Assembly (NCBI GenBank): GCA_003158455.1
Contig: PMJO01000165.1
Span: 20,941 to 75,417, forward strand
From: Myxococcales bacterium
GTDB lineage: Bacteria; Myxococcota_A; Polyangia; Fen-1088
Direction of reading: 5' to 3'
Length of the DNA: 54,477 nt
Part shown: positions 18,005 to 26,931 of the stretch, one piece after another
Layout: the number at the start of each line of letters is the position of its first letter
Position numbering within the stretch: position 1 is the first letter of the stretch
The notes under the pieces: generated by a model
The model's input: only the letters and a program-made list of their open reading frames with translations
Databases searched by the model: none
What the model was told of the DNA's origin: nothing
Made by a program: the position numbers and the translations under genes

Positions 18005-18828
18005 GGCGCACCTCCGCGTTTGGGCAACCACGGAGCGCGCCTGCGCAAGAGATCGATCACCCACTGCGGGACCAGCACCGAAAACCAAGTCATCACACGC
18101 GCAAGCAGGCCCGGAATGTGCTCGGCCCGACCCGCGAACATGGCACGCAGGCCGGATTCGGCCACAGTGGCCGCCTCCATCATGATGCCCAGGCGCTGCG
18201 CTCGCTTCACCGGAACCACGTCGGTATCATAAAGGTTCGTTGCGGTGGGACCGGGGGCCAAACAGGTGACGTTCACCCCGTACACAGCCATCTCACTGCG
18301 CACCGCTCGGGCGAACCCGCGCAAGTACTTCTTGCTGGCCCCGTAGTAGCTGATCCCAGGGAAATCGCGCCAGGCCGAGATGCTCGACACGATGAGAACG
18401 TGACCGCGCCGTCGCTCGCGCATGTCGCGGCCGAAGCAGGTACAGAGCAAGGACGGCGTAACCACGTGAAGCTGCAACATCGCCTTGGCCCGCGCAGGCG
18501 ACGCATCCACCGCCTCACCAAAAAAGAAGAATCCCGCATTGCTGACCAGAATGTCGACCTGCAAACCCTTGTCGCGCACCGCCCGGTACAGTTCCTCGGC
18601 CGCCTCGGGCCGCGCCAGGTCCGACACGATGGTGTGCACCACCACAGTGTGCGCCGCGCCGATCTCCTGCGCGGTGGCTGCCAATTCAGCGGGTCGATTG
18701 CTTACCAAGATCAGTTCGTATCCGAGCGATCCCAGGCGTGTCGCCAGGGCGCGGCCAATGCCGGAGCAGGCCCCGGTGACCAGGGCCACGCGAAGTCGCT
18801 CATCGGCGCGCCGAAGTTCTCTTGCCAC
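18001..18828 (-). CDS. Short-chain dehydrogenase/reductase
   Basis: This classical SDR is a Rossmann-fold NAD(P)-dependent oxidoreductase. The start is taken as GTG 18828, 3 bases from the upstream stop, giving 275 residues; the longer alternative at 18933 overlaps that gene by about 100 bases. Motifs are VTGACSGIG (cofactor loop), VSNAG, the catalytic Ser in IVSSISAW, and YYGASKKY (YxxxK). A hydrophobic C-terminal tail (VMTWFSVLVPQWVIDLL) suggests membrane association. It overlaps the OYE-family gene by 4 bases, so the two probably act in one reductive pathway on a lipid-like or unsaturated substrate, which is an inference. Confidence 0.88.
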   Translation of the reverse strand: MARELRRADERLRVALVTGACSGIGRALATRLGSLGYELILVSNRPAELAATAQEIGAAHTVVVHTIVSDLARPEAAEELYRAVRDKGLQVDILVSNAGFFFFGEAVDASPARAKAMLQLHVVTPSLLCTCFGRDMRERRRGHVLIVSSISAWRDFPGISYYGASKKYLRGFARAVRSEMAVYGVNVTCLAPGPTATNLYDTDVVPVKRAQRLGIMMEAATVAESGLRAMFAGRAEHIPGLLARVMTWFSVLVPQWVIDLLRRRAPWLPKRGGAP

Positions 18829-18830
18829 GG

Positions 18831-19853
18831 TTAGCGACCGTAGACTTTGATCTCGGTGAGGACCACGCACCCACCTGGGTGGCCGTGAACGCGGACAAAG
18901 CGGGCGGACGCGGCGCGCGGGGTGAAGACCCAAGGTTTGGAACCCGTGAAGGCCACGGTCCGCCGGTCGACGGTGTGGTAGTCGGTAGCGTTCCGGGAGA
19001 ACTCCAAGGTGAGCGGAAGCGAGATTTCGTAGTGCCAGTCGGTGCGGTTGTAGATCTTTACCGTCGAAATTTTGTGAACGGCACCGAGGTCGACCACAAT
19101 CCAGGGATCTCGTTCAATGGTAGTATGGGCTTGATAGGGAGTGACGATCCTTCCATCCGTCGCTCCCTGCGGGTTGGGTGTTCCCGGAGACTGACTGCTC
19201 ATCGTGACTCGCTTGTGGAGCGCGATGTTCTTGGCGGAGAGGATCGAAACTAGCCCCCACGCGATCAGCCCGAGAACCGCTGCACCAGCCAATACCAGGC
19301 GCAGAGCGCGCGTGACCCGAATTCTTCGCAGGCTGCGCGGCTCGACCTGAGCGCGCAACCAGTGCACGAGCGTCTCGACCAAGGCGCGGTCCTTTGCCGC
19401 CCGTCTCGGGCGCAGCCGATCCAAAGCCAAGAGGTCAGGCGCGTCGAGAATCGCCATCGCCTCCGCGTAGCGCTTCGGCAATGCCGGCAGCGCTTGCGCC
19501 TGCACGAGCTCCTCGAGCTTGTCAGCACCAGCTCTGAGTTCGAGTGGTACTCCCGGCAGGGTAGCATCCTGCGAAAGGAGTACGGCGGAGATCAGGAAAC
19601 GCACTGACTCACGATGGAGTGCAACCGTGGCCGCCGCGTACCGTGCATCTGTGGTTTGGTCCGCCAAGGCGATGCGGGCGATTGCGGCACGGTAGAGCTG
19701 CCGTATCACTGCCTGCTGCGTGGGAGAGTGGTCCCGGACCACTGCCTCCGAGCGTCTGAGCAAGAGCGCGTCCTGGAGTTGTCTTCCCAGATGGGCGAAA
19801 GTTGCTATCCGCAGTCTCAGCACGTGCAGCTCCAGAATAGCAAACCACAGCAC
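18831..19853 (-). CDS. Membrane-anchored discoidin (F5/8 type C-like) domain protein
   Basis: The protein has a helical N-terminal half with no recognised domain, one membrane segment (LVLAGAAVLGLIAWGLVSIL) and a C-terminal domain of about 125 residues. That domain has discoidin/F5-8 type C features: NIALHKRVTMSS, ATDGRI, WIVVDLG, KIYNRTD and a final FVRVHGHPG...EIKVYG. Such domains usually bind carbohydrate or lipid outside the cell. The start is uncertain. The frame is open to 19955, but that end lies inside a palindromic repeat, so GTG 19853 (340 aa) is preferred; GTG 19823 is also possible. It lies 3 bases upstream of the SDR gene. Confidence 0.7.
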   Translation of the reverse strand: MLWFAILELHVLRLRIATFAHLGRQLQDALLLRRSEAVVRDHSPTQQAVIRQLYRAAIARIALADQTTDARYAAATVALHRESVRFLISAVLLSQDATLPGVPLELRAGADKLEELVQAQALPALPKRYAEAMAILDAPDLLALDRLRPRRAAKDRALVETLVHWLRAQVEPRSLRRIRVTRALRLVLAGAAVLGLIAWGLVSILSAKNIALHKRVTMSSQSPGTPNPQGATDGRIVTPYQAHTTIERDPWIVVDLGAVHKISTVKIYNRTDWHYEISLPLTLEFSRNATDYHTVDRRTVAFTGSKPWVFTPRAASARFVRVHGHPGGCVVLTEIKVYGR

Positions 19854-19930
19854 GCGACGCCGACGGGCATAGGCATTAACCGGGTTCTGGCCCTGAAAAT
19901 CGTAGCTTCCGTGGCGAGAGCAGAATGCTT

Positions 19931-20056
19931 TTCCACCACAGAGAGCACAGAGCACACGGAGCCCGGAAAGGCAGGGGGTTCGGATTTTGGATCCGATCTC
20001 CTTCCGCTTCCGTACTCTCTGTGTCCTCTGTGCTCTCTGTGGTGAACCCAGCTAGC
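19931..20056. repeat. Palindromic CACAGAG repeat, copy 1
   Basis: The left arm (19931-19960) reads TTCCACCACAGAGAGCACAG and onward. The right arm (20014-20046) is its near-perfect reverse complement, ending GTGGTGAA, followed by GCTAGCC. The arms would form a hairpin of about 30 bp around a loop of about 55 bases. A second copy with the same arms and the GCTAGC edge lies at 50551-50689. It sits between the discoidin gene and the GT-C-like gene. Its role (REP-like element or terminator) is unknown. Confidence 0.8.
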
Positions 20057-20136
20057 CAAATTCTCGGAGGACATCCGCTTAGCGCCTATGACGCTGCGGG
20101 ATGGGGCGACCATCGCAAGTCGGGTGCTCACGCTGT

Positions 20137-21711
20137 TCACTCACCCTTTCTTTGGTACAGCGCTATCGCGCCGCCCCCGTCCGCGATCAAATTCGCGGGA
20201 CCTTGCAGCGCGAGGGTATAGGACCTTTTCAACAGTTCGGTAAGGTGCGGAGTCGTGGTGCCAAACAAATTCCCTGGATCAAGCATGGCTGCGATGATGA
20301 ATGGCGGGGGGTCGCTCAACAGGGTGTTCACGTAGCTCAGATAGCTGCGGGTCAAGTCCTCGCCGTAATAGCGGGAACTCGCGATGACGTCTACCGTGTC
20401 ACCCGTATCCACGACTTCGTCGTAGTATTCGCTTTTGAACAGGTGCGCGTCCTCTCCGAACACGAACTGACCCCCAGCTCGGCTGGACACATCCCGCAAG
20501 AAGGTTCGGCTTCGCGTCCCCAGGTCGGCAAGCTCGCGGCGTTTATCGACTAGTTCATTCCAGGGGAGTAGGACGACAACCAGTCCAGCCACAATCAGCT
20601 GCGCCAATGGTCTCCACTTGCTCTTCGGGGGCAAGGCGTGCAGGACAAGAAACCAGACGGAGAAGAAGAAAGCGCAGAAGTACTGTAGCCCGCCGCCGCC
20701 CTGGTTTATGTAGAAGCCGTAGGAATAGGCGAGCCAACCAAGTGGCAGCAGCAGGAACCAGGCGACAAACTGGGCGCGCTCCCTTCGCAATCGGAAGAGA
20801 GCGACCAGCATGAGCGCCACCAGCAGCAGAAGGATGCCCTGGCGTTGGCGGATGAGTTCGGTAGGAAGAATGCGAAACTTGGGTCCGGCGAAAGAGCCCC
20901 AGCCGCTCTCTTGCGAAAAGAAACCGAAGAATCTTTGGTAGTAGAGCCGGATATTGCCATGCAGTTCGAATAGGAAAGTCGGCACCCATACCACTGCGAA
21001 ACCTGTGATGGACAGCGCGAGCGAGTAGATCAGACACCGCAAGCGTCCGGATGTCGACTCGGCCAACTGTTTCGCGAGCACGACGATATATATCGTCGCC
21101 AGGGTAGGCACAATCCGCCAAGAGGTAAGGAAGACCACGGCAGACGAAGCACCGAACAGGAGCTGGTGGGCGACATAGACGCGGTTGGACCATTCTCGGT
21201 GACGGTTCACGAGTAGTACGTGGGCGAAAGCAGCGCAGACGGCCAGGCCGCAGAGAGCAGTGGCATCGCTGCGACCGACAACCATCATGGCGGTGAGTTT
21301 CAGCAAGAAGAGATGGAGCGCGGCCGCAGCGAAAAGGGCATCGGTCAGATTCCTGCGAACAACAACGTAGGCCGCGCCCAGCAGGAAGAAGGGGAGGAGG
21401 AAAACAAAGCAACGTGTGACCACGCAGCCAGGGAGGGACGGAACCAGGGTCGCGAGCCATCCCTTGAGGATCGCGTCCATTGGGCCGTGGTTCATGTTCA
21501 CGAATGCCAGTCGGTTCGTGTCGTAGATGTCCACGCCCGCCCGCTTGGCCAGGGCATAGATCCAGACAGTTCCCTCACGGATCTCGAGTTCGACCGGAAC
21601 TCGACAGGCGGTCCAGACGTACCAGACGGAGAATGCGAACATCCCGCTGGAGACCAGGAAGGCAAGTACTTTCAAGCCTACGGCTATGTCGAACCGGAAG
21701 CGCCAGGCCAT
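20137..21711 (-). CDS. Multi-pass membrane protein, GT-C glycosyltransferase-like
   Basis: This 524-residue product has about ten to twelve hydrophobic segments and a soluble C-terminal region of about 110 residues. The first loop after membrane segment 1 carries acidic residues (LEIREGTVWIYALAKRAG) and a DIYDTNRLAF segment. This is the layout of GT-C/PMT-like transferases that use polyprenyl-phosphate sugars, but no diagnostic motif is clear. It could instead be an O-antigen-ligase-like or other polytopic enzyme. The ATG at 21711 begins a basic stretch before the first helix. It is a single gene upstream of the repeat. Confidence 0.6.
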   Translation of the reverse strand: MAWRFRFDIAVGLKVLAFLVSSGMFAFSVWYVWTACRVPVELEIREGTVWIYALAKRAGVDIYDTNRLAFVNMNHGPMDAILKGWLATLVPSLPGCVVTRCFVFLLPFFLLGAAYVVVRRNLTDALFAAAALHLFLLKLTAMMVVGRSDATALCGLAVCAAFAHVLLVNRHREWSNRVYVAHQLLFGASSAVVFLTSWRIVPTLATIYIVVLAKQLAESTSGRLRCLIYSLALSITGFAVVWVPTFLFELHGNIRLYYQRFFGFFSQESGWGSFAGPKFRILPTELIRQRQGILLLLVALMLVALFRLRRERAQFVAWFLLLPLGWLAYSYGFYINQGGGGLQYFCAFFFSVWFLVLHALPPKSKWRPLAQLIVAGLVVVLLPWNELVDKRRELADLGTRSRTFLRDVSSRAGGQFVFGEDAHLFKSEYYDEVVDTGDTVDVIASSRYYGEDLTRSYLSYVNTLLSDPPPFIIAAMLDPGNLFGTTTPHLTELLKRSYTLALQGPANLIADGGGAIALYQRKGE

Positions 21712-21819
21712 AAGTGCGCGAATCGTACTCTACTGCAGACCAAGGCGCCAACCGGCGCCCCAGCGCCCCAGCGCGGTTCGGGTCTCAGTTGCTGACTAAC
21801 GAAAGTCGTCAGTTGCGGC

Positions 21820-22680
21820 TCACATGCCGCAGGGACAGCAGTAAAACCCGAGGCCTCCCGGAGTATACATGCCGGGCCCACATCCAGCGGGAAGGTCGAT
21901 TGACGGCGGCGGCGCCGAAGGACCTACTCCGCCGTAGCTTAGGCCGTATTCGTTCGCCGCACATCGGTCGCTGCAGCCGACCAAGTCTCCATCACCTGTC
22001 ACGACGGGTCCAGGGCAGCCCGTGGCGTCGTTGCTGATGCAACCCTCGGTGGTCCCGTCGGTGTACTTGCACTCCAGCCACATTCGTCCGGCGCCCCACG
22101 AAACTGCCGCAGCGTCGGTGGAATTCAGGCTTGCCAGCATCGGGCACGCCGTGGGTGGGCCAGCGTCTTTCGCTACACCAGCATCAGGAGCCGGGCTGCA
22201 GAGGGGACAGCCGCAGGGGTCGGGGTTCGGATGGGTTCCGCCCACGCAGGCAATCGCGGGGCACGCGACCGGTACGCAGGTGGGCGTGGTGTCGGCGCTG
22301 CCAGCGTCCTTCGCCAGGCCTGCGTCGGGAGTCGGCACGCAGATGACGGCACAGCCGCAGGGGTCGGGATTCGGCTGGAACTCTCCAGCACAGGCCGGCA
22401 CGCCGCAATCGATACGTGAGCACGTGCCTGTTCCTCCCGTGCTACCGCTCGCCCCAGCCGTGCTGACACCGCCAGTTTCACCTGCCCCGACTCCGCCGGC
22501 ACCGGTCACGCCACCGAATCCGCCAGCAGTTCCGCTGCCGAAGGTGCTGCCTGCCTGGCCGCCACTTGCCCGGCCGGCATTGCCGCCACTTCCCTCGCCA
22601 GAAGTCAGAGCAGGTTGGCTACCACAGCCCACCAGGCTCGCTATGAAAAGGGCTACGACGCCCGTAGACATCTTGCACAT
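21820..22680 (-). CDS. Cys-rich lipoprotein with Gly/Thr-rich linker
   Basis: This 286-residue lipoprotein has a signal ending SLVGC, with lipidated Cys expected near residue 19. A GGAGGT ribosome site lies 5 bases before ATG 22680. A linker of about 60 residues of Gly, Ala, Thr and Ser follows. Two imperfect Cys-rich repeats come next, each containing PNPDPCGC and ending PDAGxAKDAG. The C-terminal Cys-rich part (CSDRCAANEYGLSYGG, FYCCPCGM) is probably disulfide-stabilised. No enzyme motif is visible; a surface-displayed binding or structural role is a guess. It is divergent from the multihaem gene. Confidence 0.75.
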   Translation of the reverse strand: MCKMSTGVVALFIASLVGCGSQPALTSGEGSGGNAGRASGGQAGSTFGSGTAGGFGGVTGAGGVGAGETGGVSTAGASGSTGGTGTCSRIDCGVPACAGEFQPNPDPCGCAVICVPTPDAGLAKDAGSADTTPTCVPVACPAIACVGGTHPNPDPCGCPLCSPAPDAGVAKDAGPPTACPMLASLNSTDAAAVSWGAGRMWLECKYTDGTTEGCISNDATGCPGPVVTGDGDLVGCSDRCAANEYGLSYGGVGPSAPPPSIDLPAGCGPGMYTPGGLGFYCCPCGM

Positions 22681-22926
22681 TTGGACCTCCGTGTGCTCAA
22701 CAGGATAGCAATCTGCGTGCCGAATATCGCACCGATCTTCTTGACCAATTCCCTCGCGAGGACGCGGATATCGATGCAGTGCGGGCTCAGAATTCTGAGA
22801 CCGCGACGTGGAGATCGGCGCAGTGTGGGTTCAAGATCCTGTGGTCCGCGGGCTGAGCCCATTCGATGCTGCCGTTTCGATTGTCAGGTTTCCCTCAACC
22901 TCCGCGAACCAGGTAGATTCGGCTTC

Positions 22927-25239
22927 GTGCCTGTCGTCCTTACTCGCTTCACTGACCTCGTCCGCGCCGCCCTGTGCCTCGCGCTCGCCACCGCGTCCTG
23001 CGCGCGCAAGCCCGCAGCCCCGCCACCCCTTCCCGACCGCCCCGCGCGCAAGCTCGATCCCCTGCGCCCCGAGCTGATGCCCGGGGTCTTCGCCCCATAC
23101 TTGTTGCCCGCGGCCAAGAACGCCTCCGTGCGCGAGCAGGCCATCGAGAGCATCGGCACCTATGAATGGCAGGATTGGACTAGGCCTGGCTCGCCCCTGG
23201 TCAATACCAACGGCCACTATTGGTCACGTCTGGCTGACCTGGCTTGGAGCCGCGACATCGAGATCCACCTGGATAATGTGCCGGTAGATCTCGACCAGGA
23301 CGGCACTGTCGACACCCATGTCACGCGCCACATTTCGCTGAAAGGCGGGATCTTCGCCAACCCCGAGGTGTTCGGCTTGGCCGCTGATCCGGATCAACCG
23401 GCAGGCACACGCGGGTACACGTCGGCCAGCACGGGCTTCTCTGGGTTGCGAGATGCGCTCGACCTTGAAACCGGCGAGCCTACGGGCGACATTGGCATGA
23501 CCTGCTGGCTGTGCCACAGCGGACACAACCCGGTGGACGGCAAGACGATTCTCGGCTTGCCCAGCGCGCGCCTCGACTACGGGCTGCTGCTGGCCACGTC
23601 TTCGTTTTTCGATCCCAAACACGTCATCGACCTCGACAAAGACGGCCAGCCTGACAGTGAGACGGAGATTCGGCGGCGCACCCGCCTGCCTGACTCGCTG
23701 GTGCTCGATCTTGATCACGATGGCCGGGTGAGCGTGGCCGAGTATCGCAAGGCCCTCAAGCTGCCCGACGCGCAGCAGAGCATGGCCACCCTGCTGCTGG
23801 CTGGCCCAGGCCGCGCCGATTTGACCAACGAGTTCGGCCTGGACATGACTGTGCCGGGCTTGCACTCGCGCCGCTACAGTGACGCCGGCGCTATGCGCAC
23901 AGGCGCGGAAGGCGTGTTCAATCCCAAGAGTATCCCCACTGCACTCGGCGTGCGCTCGCTCTCGGTCATCAATTGGGCCTCCACCTATCCGACCCGCGCG
24001 CCGGATCTATTGGGCCGCTACGCGGAACGCACGGAAATGAGCCGCAGCCAGGCCATGGCCGAGCTGGGCATCGATCTGCCCGCCAGATTTGCGGGCGATT
24101 TCGACCTCATCAACCGCGCCATGGTGCTCGACACGCGATCGATGGGGGCAATTGGGTTACAAGCCGATTCCTTTGTCGGCATCATGCTGGTGCGGGTCCT
24201 GCACCATGACTCACCCGCGCCGCCGGATCTGGTGCGCAGCCTGCGCATGGCCTACGAAGCCACTGCCATCCGCAAGTTGCTCTACGACACGTCGCTGGAC
24301 AGCGTGCAGAAGCCGGCGCTGGACGCGGCCGCAGTGGAACGTGGCCGCCGCCGGTTTTTCGACCAGGCTGCGGGAGACATCATCAATCAGCAGATTCTGG
24401 TAGACCTTCCGCGCGCCTATCGGGGCAGCGAGCTTGCACCGCCCCTGCTCGCGCCCATCGACGAGATGCAGCCGCTGACCGCGCGCATTCCCGTCCGCTG
24501 CGTCACCTGTCACTCGGCCACCACCCTCAGCACGCAGAAGCCTATTCCCGCCGAGGGCCTGGCGATTGCACGCTGCAACGACTGCCACTTCTCGCACCCG
24601 CCAACCGGGTTTTGGGCCAAGCTGGGGCTGCGCAAGGGCGAAGGTCCGGGCGGCGTCACGTCGATCTTCGATGAGTTCGGCATCTCGCGCACCACTGGCG
24701 CGGCCACAGATGAGCACTGCGGTCGCTGCCACGCCATGCACCCAGCCCTGGCCGAACCCATAACCTACACCAGTTGCCTCATTTTGCCCTTTGATGCCGA
24801 CGGAGACGGCCGCACGCAGGGCGACGAGCGCGATGATCTGGCCGCGGGTGGCATCGGCACTGACAGCCTGTTCGGCTTCGAGGTGGACCGGCGCCAGCTG
24901 GCCGACAAGAACGTGCGCGTGCCCATTACCCGTATCACGGCATTGCACAGTCGCGGGCCAGCCCAGGCGGTGGAGATCGCCGGTCCGTGGGTGCGCACCC
25001 CGCCGCTGATTACCTTGTTGGCCTCGGCGCCCTATTTGCACAACGGCTCAGTGCCGACCCTGGAAGCACTGCTGCTGCCGTCCGATGAACGACCAAGGAG
25101 TTTCGTGCTCGGCCAAGGCCAGGGGGCGTTCACCTTTGATACGCGCCTGCCGGGCAACCGCAACCTGGGCCACGAATTCGGCACCCACTGGACAGGGCAA
25201 GACAAGCGCGACCTGCTGGAGTTTCTCAAGAGTTTGTAG
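22927..25239 (+). CDS. Tetrahaem RoxA/cytochrome c peroxidase-like lipoprotein
   Basis: The start is taken as GTG 22927, which gives a lipoprotein-like leader (FTDLVRAALCLALATASC); the frame is open further upstream without a signal. The 770-residue protein has four CxxCH haem motifs at Cys193 (CWLCH), Cys525 (CVTCH), Cys550 (CNDCH) and Cys598 (CGRCH). The C-terminus (APYLHNGSVPTLEALL, FDTRLPGNRNLGHEFGT, DLLEFLKSL) is typical of the dihaem peroxidase / RoxA rubber-oxygenase superfamily. Four EF-hand-like loops are present: DLDQDGTVD, DLDKDGQPD, DLDHDGRVS and DADGDGRTQ. It is probably a periplasmic or surface redox enzyme; the substrate is unknown. It is the first gene of a long plus-strand run. 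Confidence 0.82.
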   Translation: MPVVLTRFTDLVRAALCLALATASCARKPAAPPPLPDRPARKLDPLRPELMPGVFAPYLLPAAKNASVREQAIESIGTYEWQDWTRPGSPLVNTNGHYWSRLADLAWSRDIEIHLDNVPVDLDQDGTVDTHVTRHISLKGGIFANPEVFGLAADPDQPAGTRGYTSASTGFSGLRDALDLETGEPTGDIGMTCWLCHSGHNPVDGKTILGLPSARLDYGLLLATSSFFDPKHVIDLDKDGQPDSETEIRRRTRLPDSLVLDLDHDGRVSVAEYRKALKLPDAQQSMATLLLAGPGRADLTNEFGLDMTVPGLHSRRYSDAGAMRTGAEGVFNPKSIPTALGVRSLSVINWASTYPTRAPDLLGRYAERTEMSRSQAMAELGIDLPARFAGDFDLINRAMVLDTRSMGAIGLQADSFVGIMLVRVLHHDSPAPPDLVRSLRMAYEATAIRKLLYDTSLDSVQKPALDAAAVERGRRRFFDQAAGDIINQQILVDLPRAYRGSELAPPLLAPIDEMQPLTARIPVRCVTCHSATTLSTQKPIPAEGLAIARCNDCHFSHPPTGFWAKLGLRKGEGPGGVTSIFDEFGISRTTGAATDEHCGRCHAMHPALAEPITYTSCLILPFDADGDGRTQGDERDDLAAGGIGTDSLFGFEVDRRQLADKNVRVPITRITALHSRGPAQAVEIAGPWVRTPPLITLLASAPYLHNGSVPTLEALLLPSDERPRSFVLGQGQGAFTFDTRLPGNRNLGHEFGTHWTGQDKRDLLEFLKSL

Positions 25240-25333
25240 CAAACATGCGAAAGTCAACCGCGGTTTCCGCTGACGGGCAACCAAGCCATGCAGGCGGGCG
25301 AGTGCGAACCGCAGGGGGGTTTGCGGTAGGATA

Positions 25334-26317
25334 GTGCGGGGCGTCCTTCTCATGCCAATCTCCGCTGCGCTGGCTTCTGCCTTCATGGTCGCGCAGGCTG
25401 TTCTCGCAGCCGCGCCAACGCCGGTCGCCGTGCGACTCTCATCGAATGTCGCCGAGTGCCCGGCGTCGGCAGAGGTGCAGTCCGCGCTGCGACAGGTTTT
25501 GGGAGACGGCGAGCGTTCGGCCGGCGGGTGGGTGCTCTCCTACGGCCGCGATCTTTCTGTGGCAGAGGAGGAACGCGATGCCAGCGTGTTGATGGAGCTT
25601 ATCGACCCCGCAGGTGTCCGCTTGGCAGTGCGGCGAATTCCGGCATCGTCGGGTGATTGCCCGGCCGTCGCCAGTGCCATGGCGGCGGTGGTTGAACGCT
25701 CGTTGCGCACACTGGGATGGACAAAGGGCGAAGCCCTGCCCGAAGCAGCCCGGCGGCCGAGCGCCAGCGCGCCCAGCACGCCAACTGCGCGGCAGCGAGG
25801 AGAACGCCTGGTGCTCGGCCTGGGGCCGTCGATCGGGAGCTCGCCGCGCGCGGGAACGAACCTGCTGCTCGAAGCACGGTTGCGCGTGCTAGGTCCGGTG
25901 TTCCTGCGTCTGGGCGGCGGACTTTTTTCCGGCAGTGACAGTCAGAATGTGGGTTCCTCGGGAAAGGCCAACCTCACCACCCGCTATTTCACCGTGGCCC
26001 CGCTGGCGGCCTTTGCTCGCGGCTCGCTCGAACTTGCGGCTGGACCCAGCCTGCTACTCAGTTTCGATCACGGCGGCAGTGCAGCTCTCGCCCAGGTCGG
26101 AAGTGGCGATCGTGAGGTATTGGCCGTCGGTCTCGGGCTCGGCGTCGCCGTGCGGCTGGCAGCGCGCTGGCGGGTCGGTTTGGGACTTGAAGGATATCGC
26201 GTGGCAGTCGGCGCAGACTACTTCGTGGCGCTCAACGGGGTGAGAACCGTGGTCCTTTCGCCTTCCCCCTGGCAGGGAATCGCTTCCGCGAAGTTGGAGT
26301 TTGTCGCGTGGCCGTGA
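25334..26317 (+). CDS. Outer-membrane-like protein of a sigma/FecR cassette (copy A)
   Basis: This 327-residue protein begins at GTG 25334 with a signal peptide (AALASAFMVAQAVLAAA). The first mature domain, about 100 residues, has two conserved Cys (ECPASAEVQSAL, then GDCPAVASAMAAVVE). After a Pro/Ser linker the second half has alternating hydrophobic and polar strands rich in Gly (LLLEARLRVLGPVFLRLGGG), like a small outer-membrane beta-barrel. The protein at 53178 has the same plan. The stop overlaps the start of the sigma factor gene. The name is not known. Its likely role is sensor or output of the cassette, which is an inference. Confidence 0.65.
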   Translation: MRGVLLMPISAALASAFMVAQAVLAAAPTPVAVRLSSNVAECPASAEVQSALRQVLGDGERSAGGWVLSYGRDLSVAEEERDASVLMELIDPAGVRLAVRRIPASSGDCPAVASAMAAVVERSLRTLGWTKGEALPEAARRPSASAPSTPTARQRGERLVLGLGPSIGSSPRAGTNLLLEARLRVLGPVFLRLGGGLFSGSDSQNVGSSGKANLTTRYFTVAPLAAFARGSLELAAGPSLLLSFDHGGSAALAQVGSGDREVLAVGLGLGVAVRLAARWRVGLGLEGYRVAVGADYFVALNGVRTVVLSPSPWQGIASAKLEFVAWP

Positions 26318-26931
26318 ACATTCGGCTCGGAGCTGGCTCCAATGTAGAAGAAGTGACTCCGCAGACCGCCAATACCGGAACCCTACAGCCGCTCATTGCT
26401 CGATGCGTCCTCGGCGAGGATCGGGCATGGCGCGATTTGCATCGGAATTACTACCCAGTGGCATCTCGATTCTTGCGGCGCATGGGTATCTTTGCCAGCG
26501 AGCTGGACGACGCCTGCCAGGAGGTGTTCGTGCAGGTCTTCCGCTATCTGGCTCGCTTCGAGCGGAGGGCCGACTTCCGAACCTGGCTATACAAGCTGTG
26601 CTTGAGCCAGGCCAGTCGAGTGCGGCGGCGCCGGCGCGTGCACGACGCGCTGGATTGGTTGCTCGGCCGCGACCCCGCGCTCCGAGAGGCCGCTGCCGAA
26701 CCCGAATGGAGTGACTCCATGGTGGTGGAGCGGGTGAGGCAAGCCCTGAAGCAGATGAAGCCCATGCACAGAGAGGTCTTCGTGCTTTTTGAATTTGAGG
26801 GAATCGAGGGCGAGGAGATCGCGCGCATCTTGGGTTGCCCTCCCGCCACAGTTCGCCGACGACTGCACTATGCACGTCAGGAATTCGAAACCTTGTTGCG
26901 CACGGAAGCTGCGGAGGACGGGAAGTCATGA
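26308..26931 (+). CDS. RNA polymerase sigma factor, ECF/sigma-70 family (copy A)
   Basis: This 207-residue sigma factor lacks regions 1 and 3, like ECF sigmas. Region 2 includes DDACQEVFVQVFRYLARFERRADFRTWLYKL. Region 4 includes MKPMHREVFVLFEFEGIEGEEIARILGCPPATVRRRLHYAR, a helix-turn-helix that reads the -35 element. The start is GTG 26308 or GTG 26314; the latter would give a GTGA overlap with the preceding stop. The stop overlaps the FecR start as ATGA, so sigma and putative anti-sigma are translationally coupled. It is a paralogue of the partial gene at 54149. Confidence 0.92.
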   Translation: MAVNIRLGAGSNVEEVTPQTANTGTLQPLIARCVLGEDRAWRDLHRNYYPVASRFLRRMGIFASELDDACQEVFVQVFRYLARFERRADFRTWLYKLCLSQASRVRRRRRVHDALDWLLGRDPALREAAAEPEWSDSMVVERVRQALKQMKPMHREVFVLFEFEGIEGEEIARILGCPPATVRRRLHYARQEFETLLRTEAAEDGKS

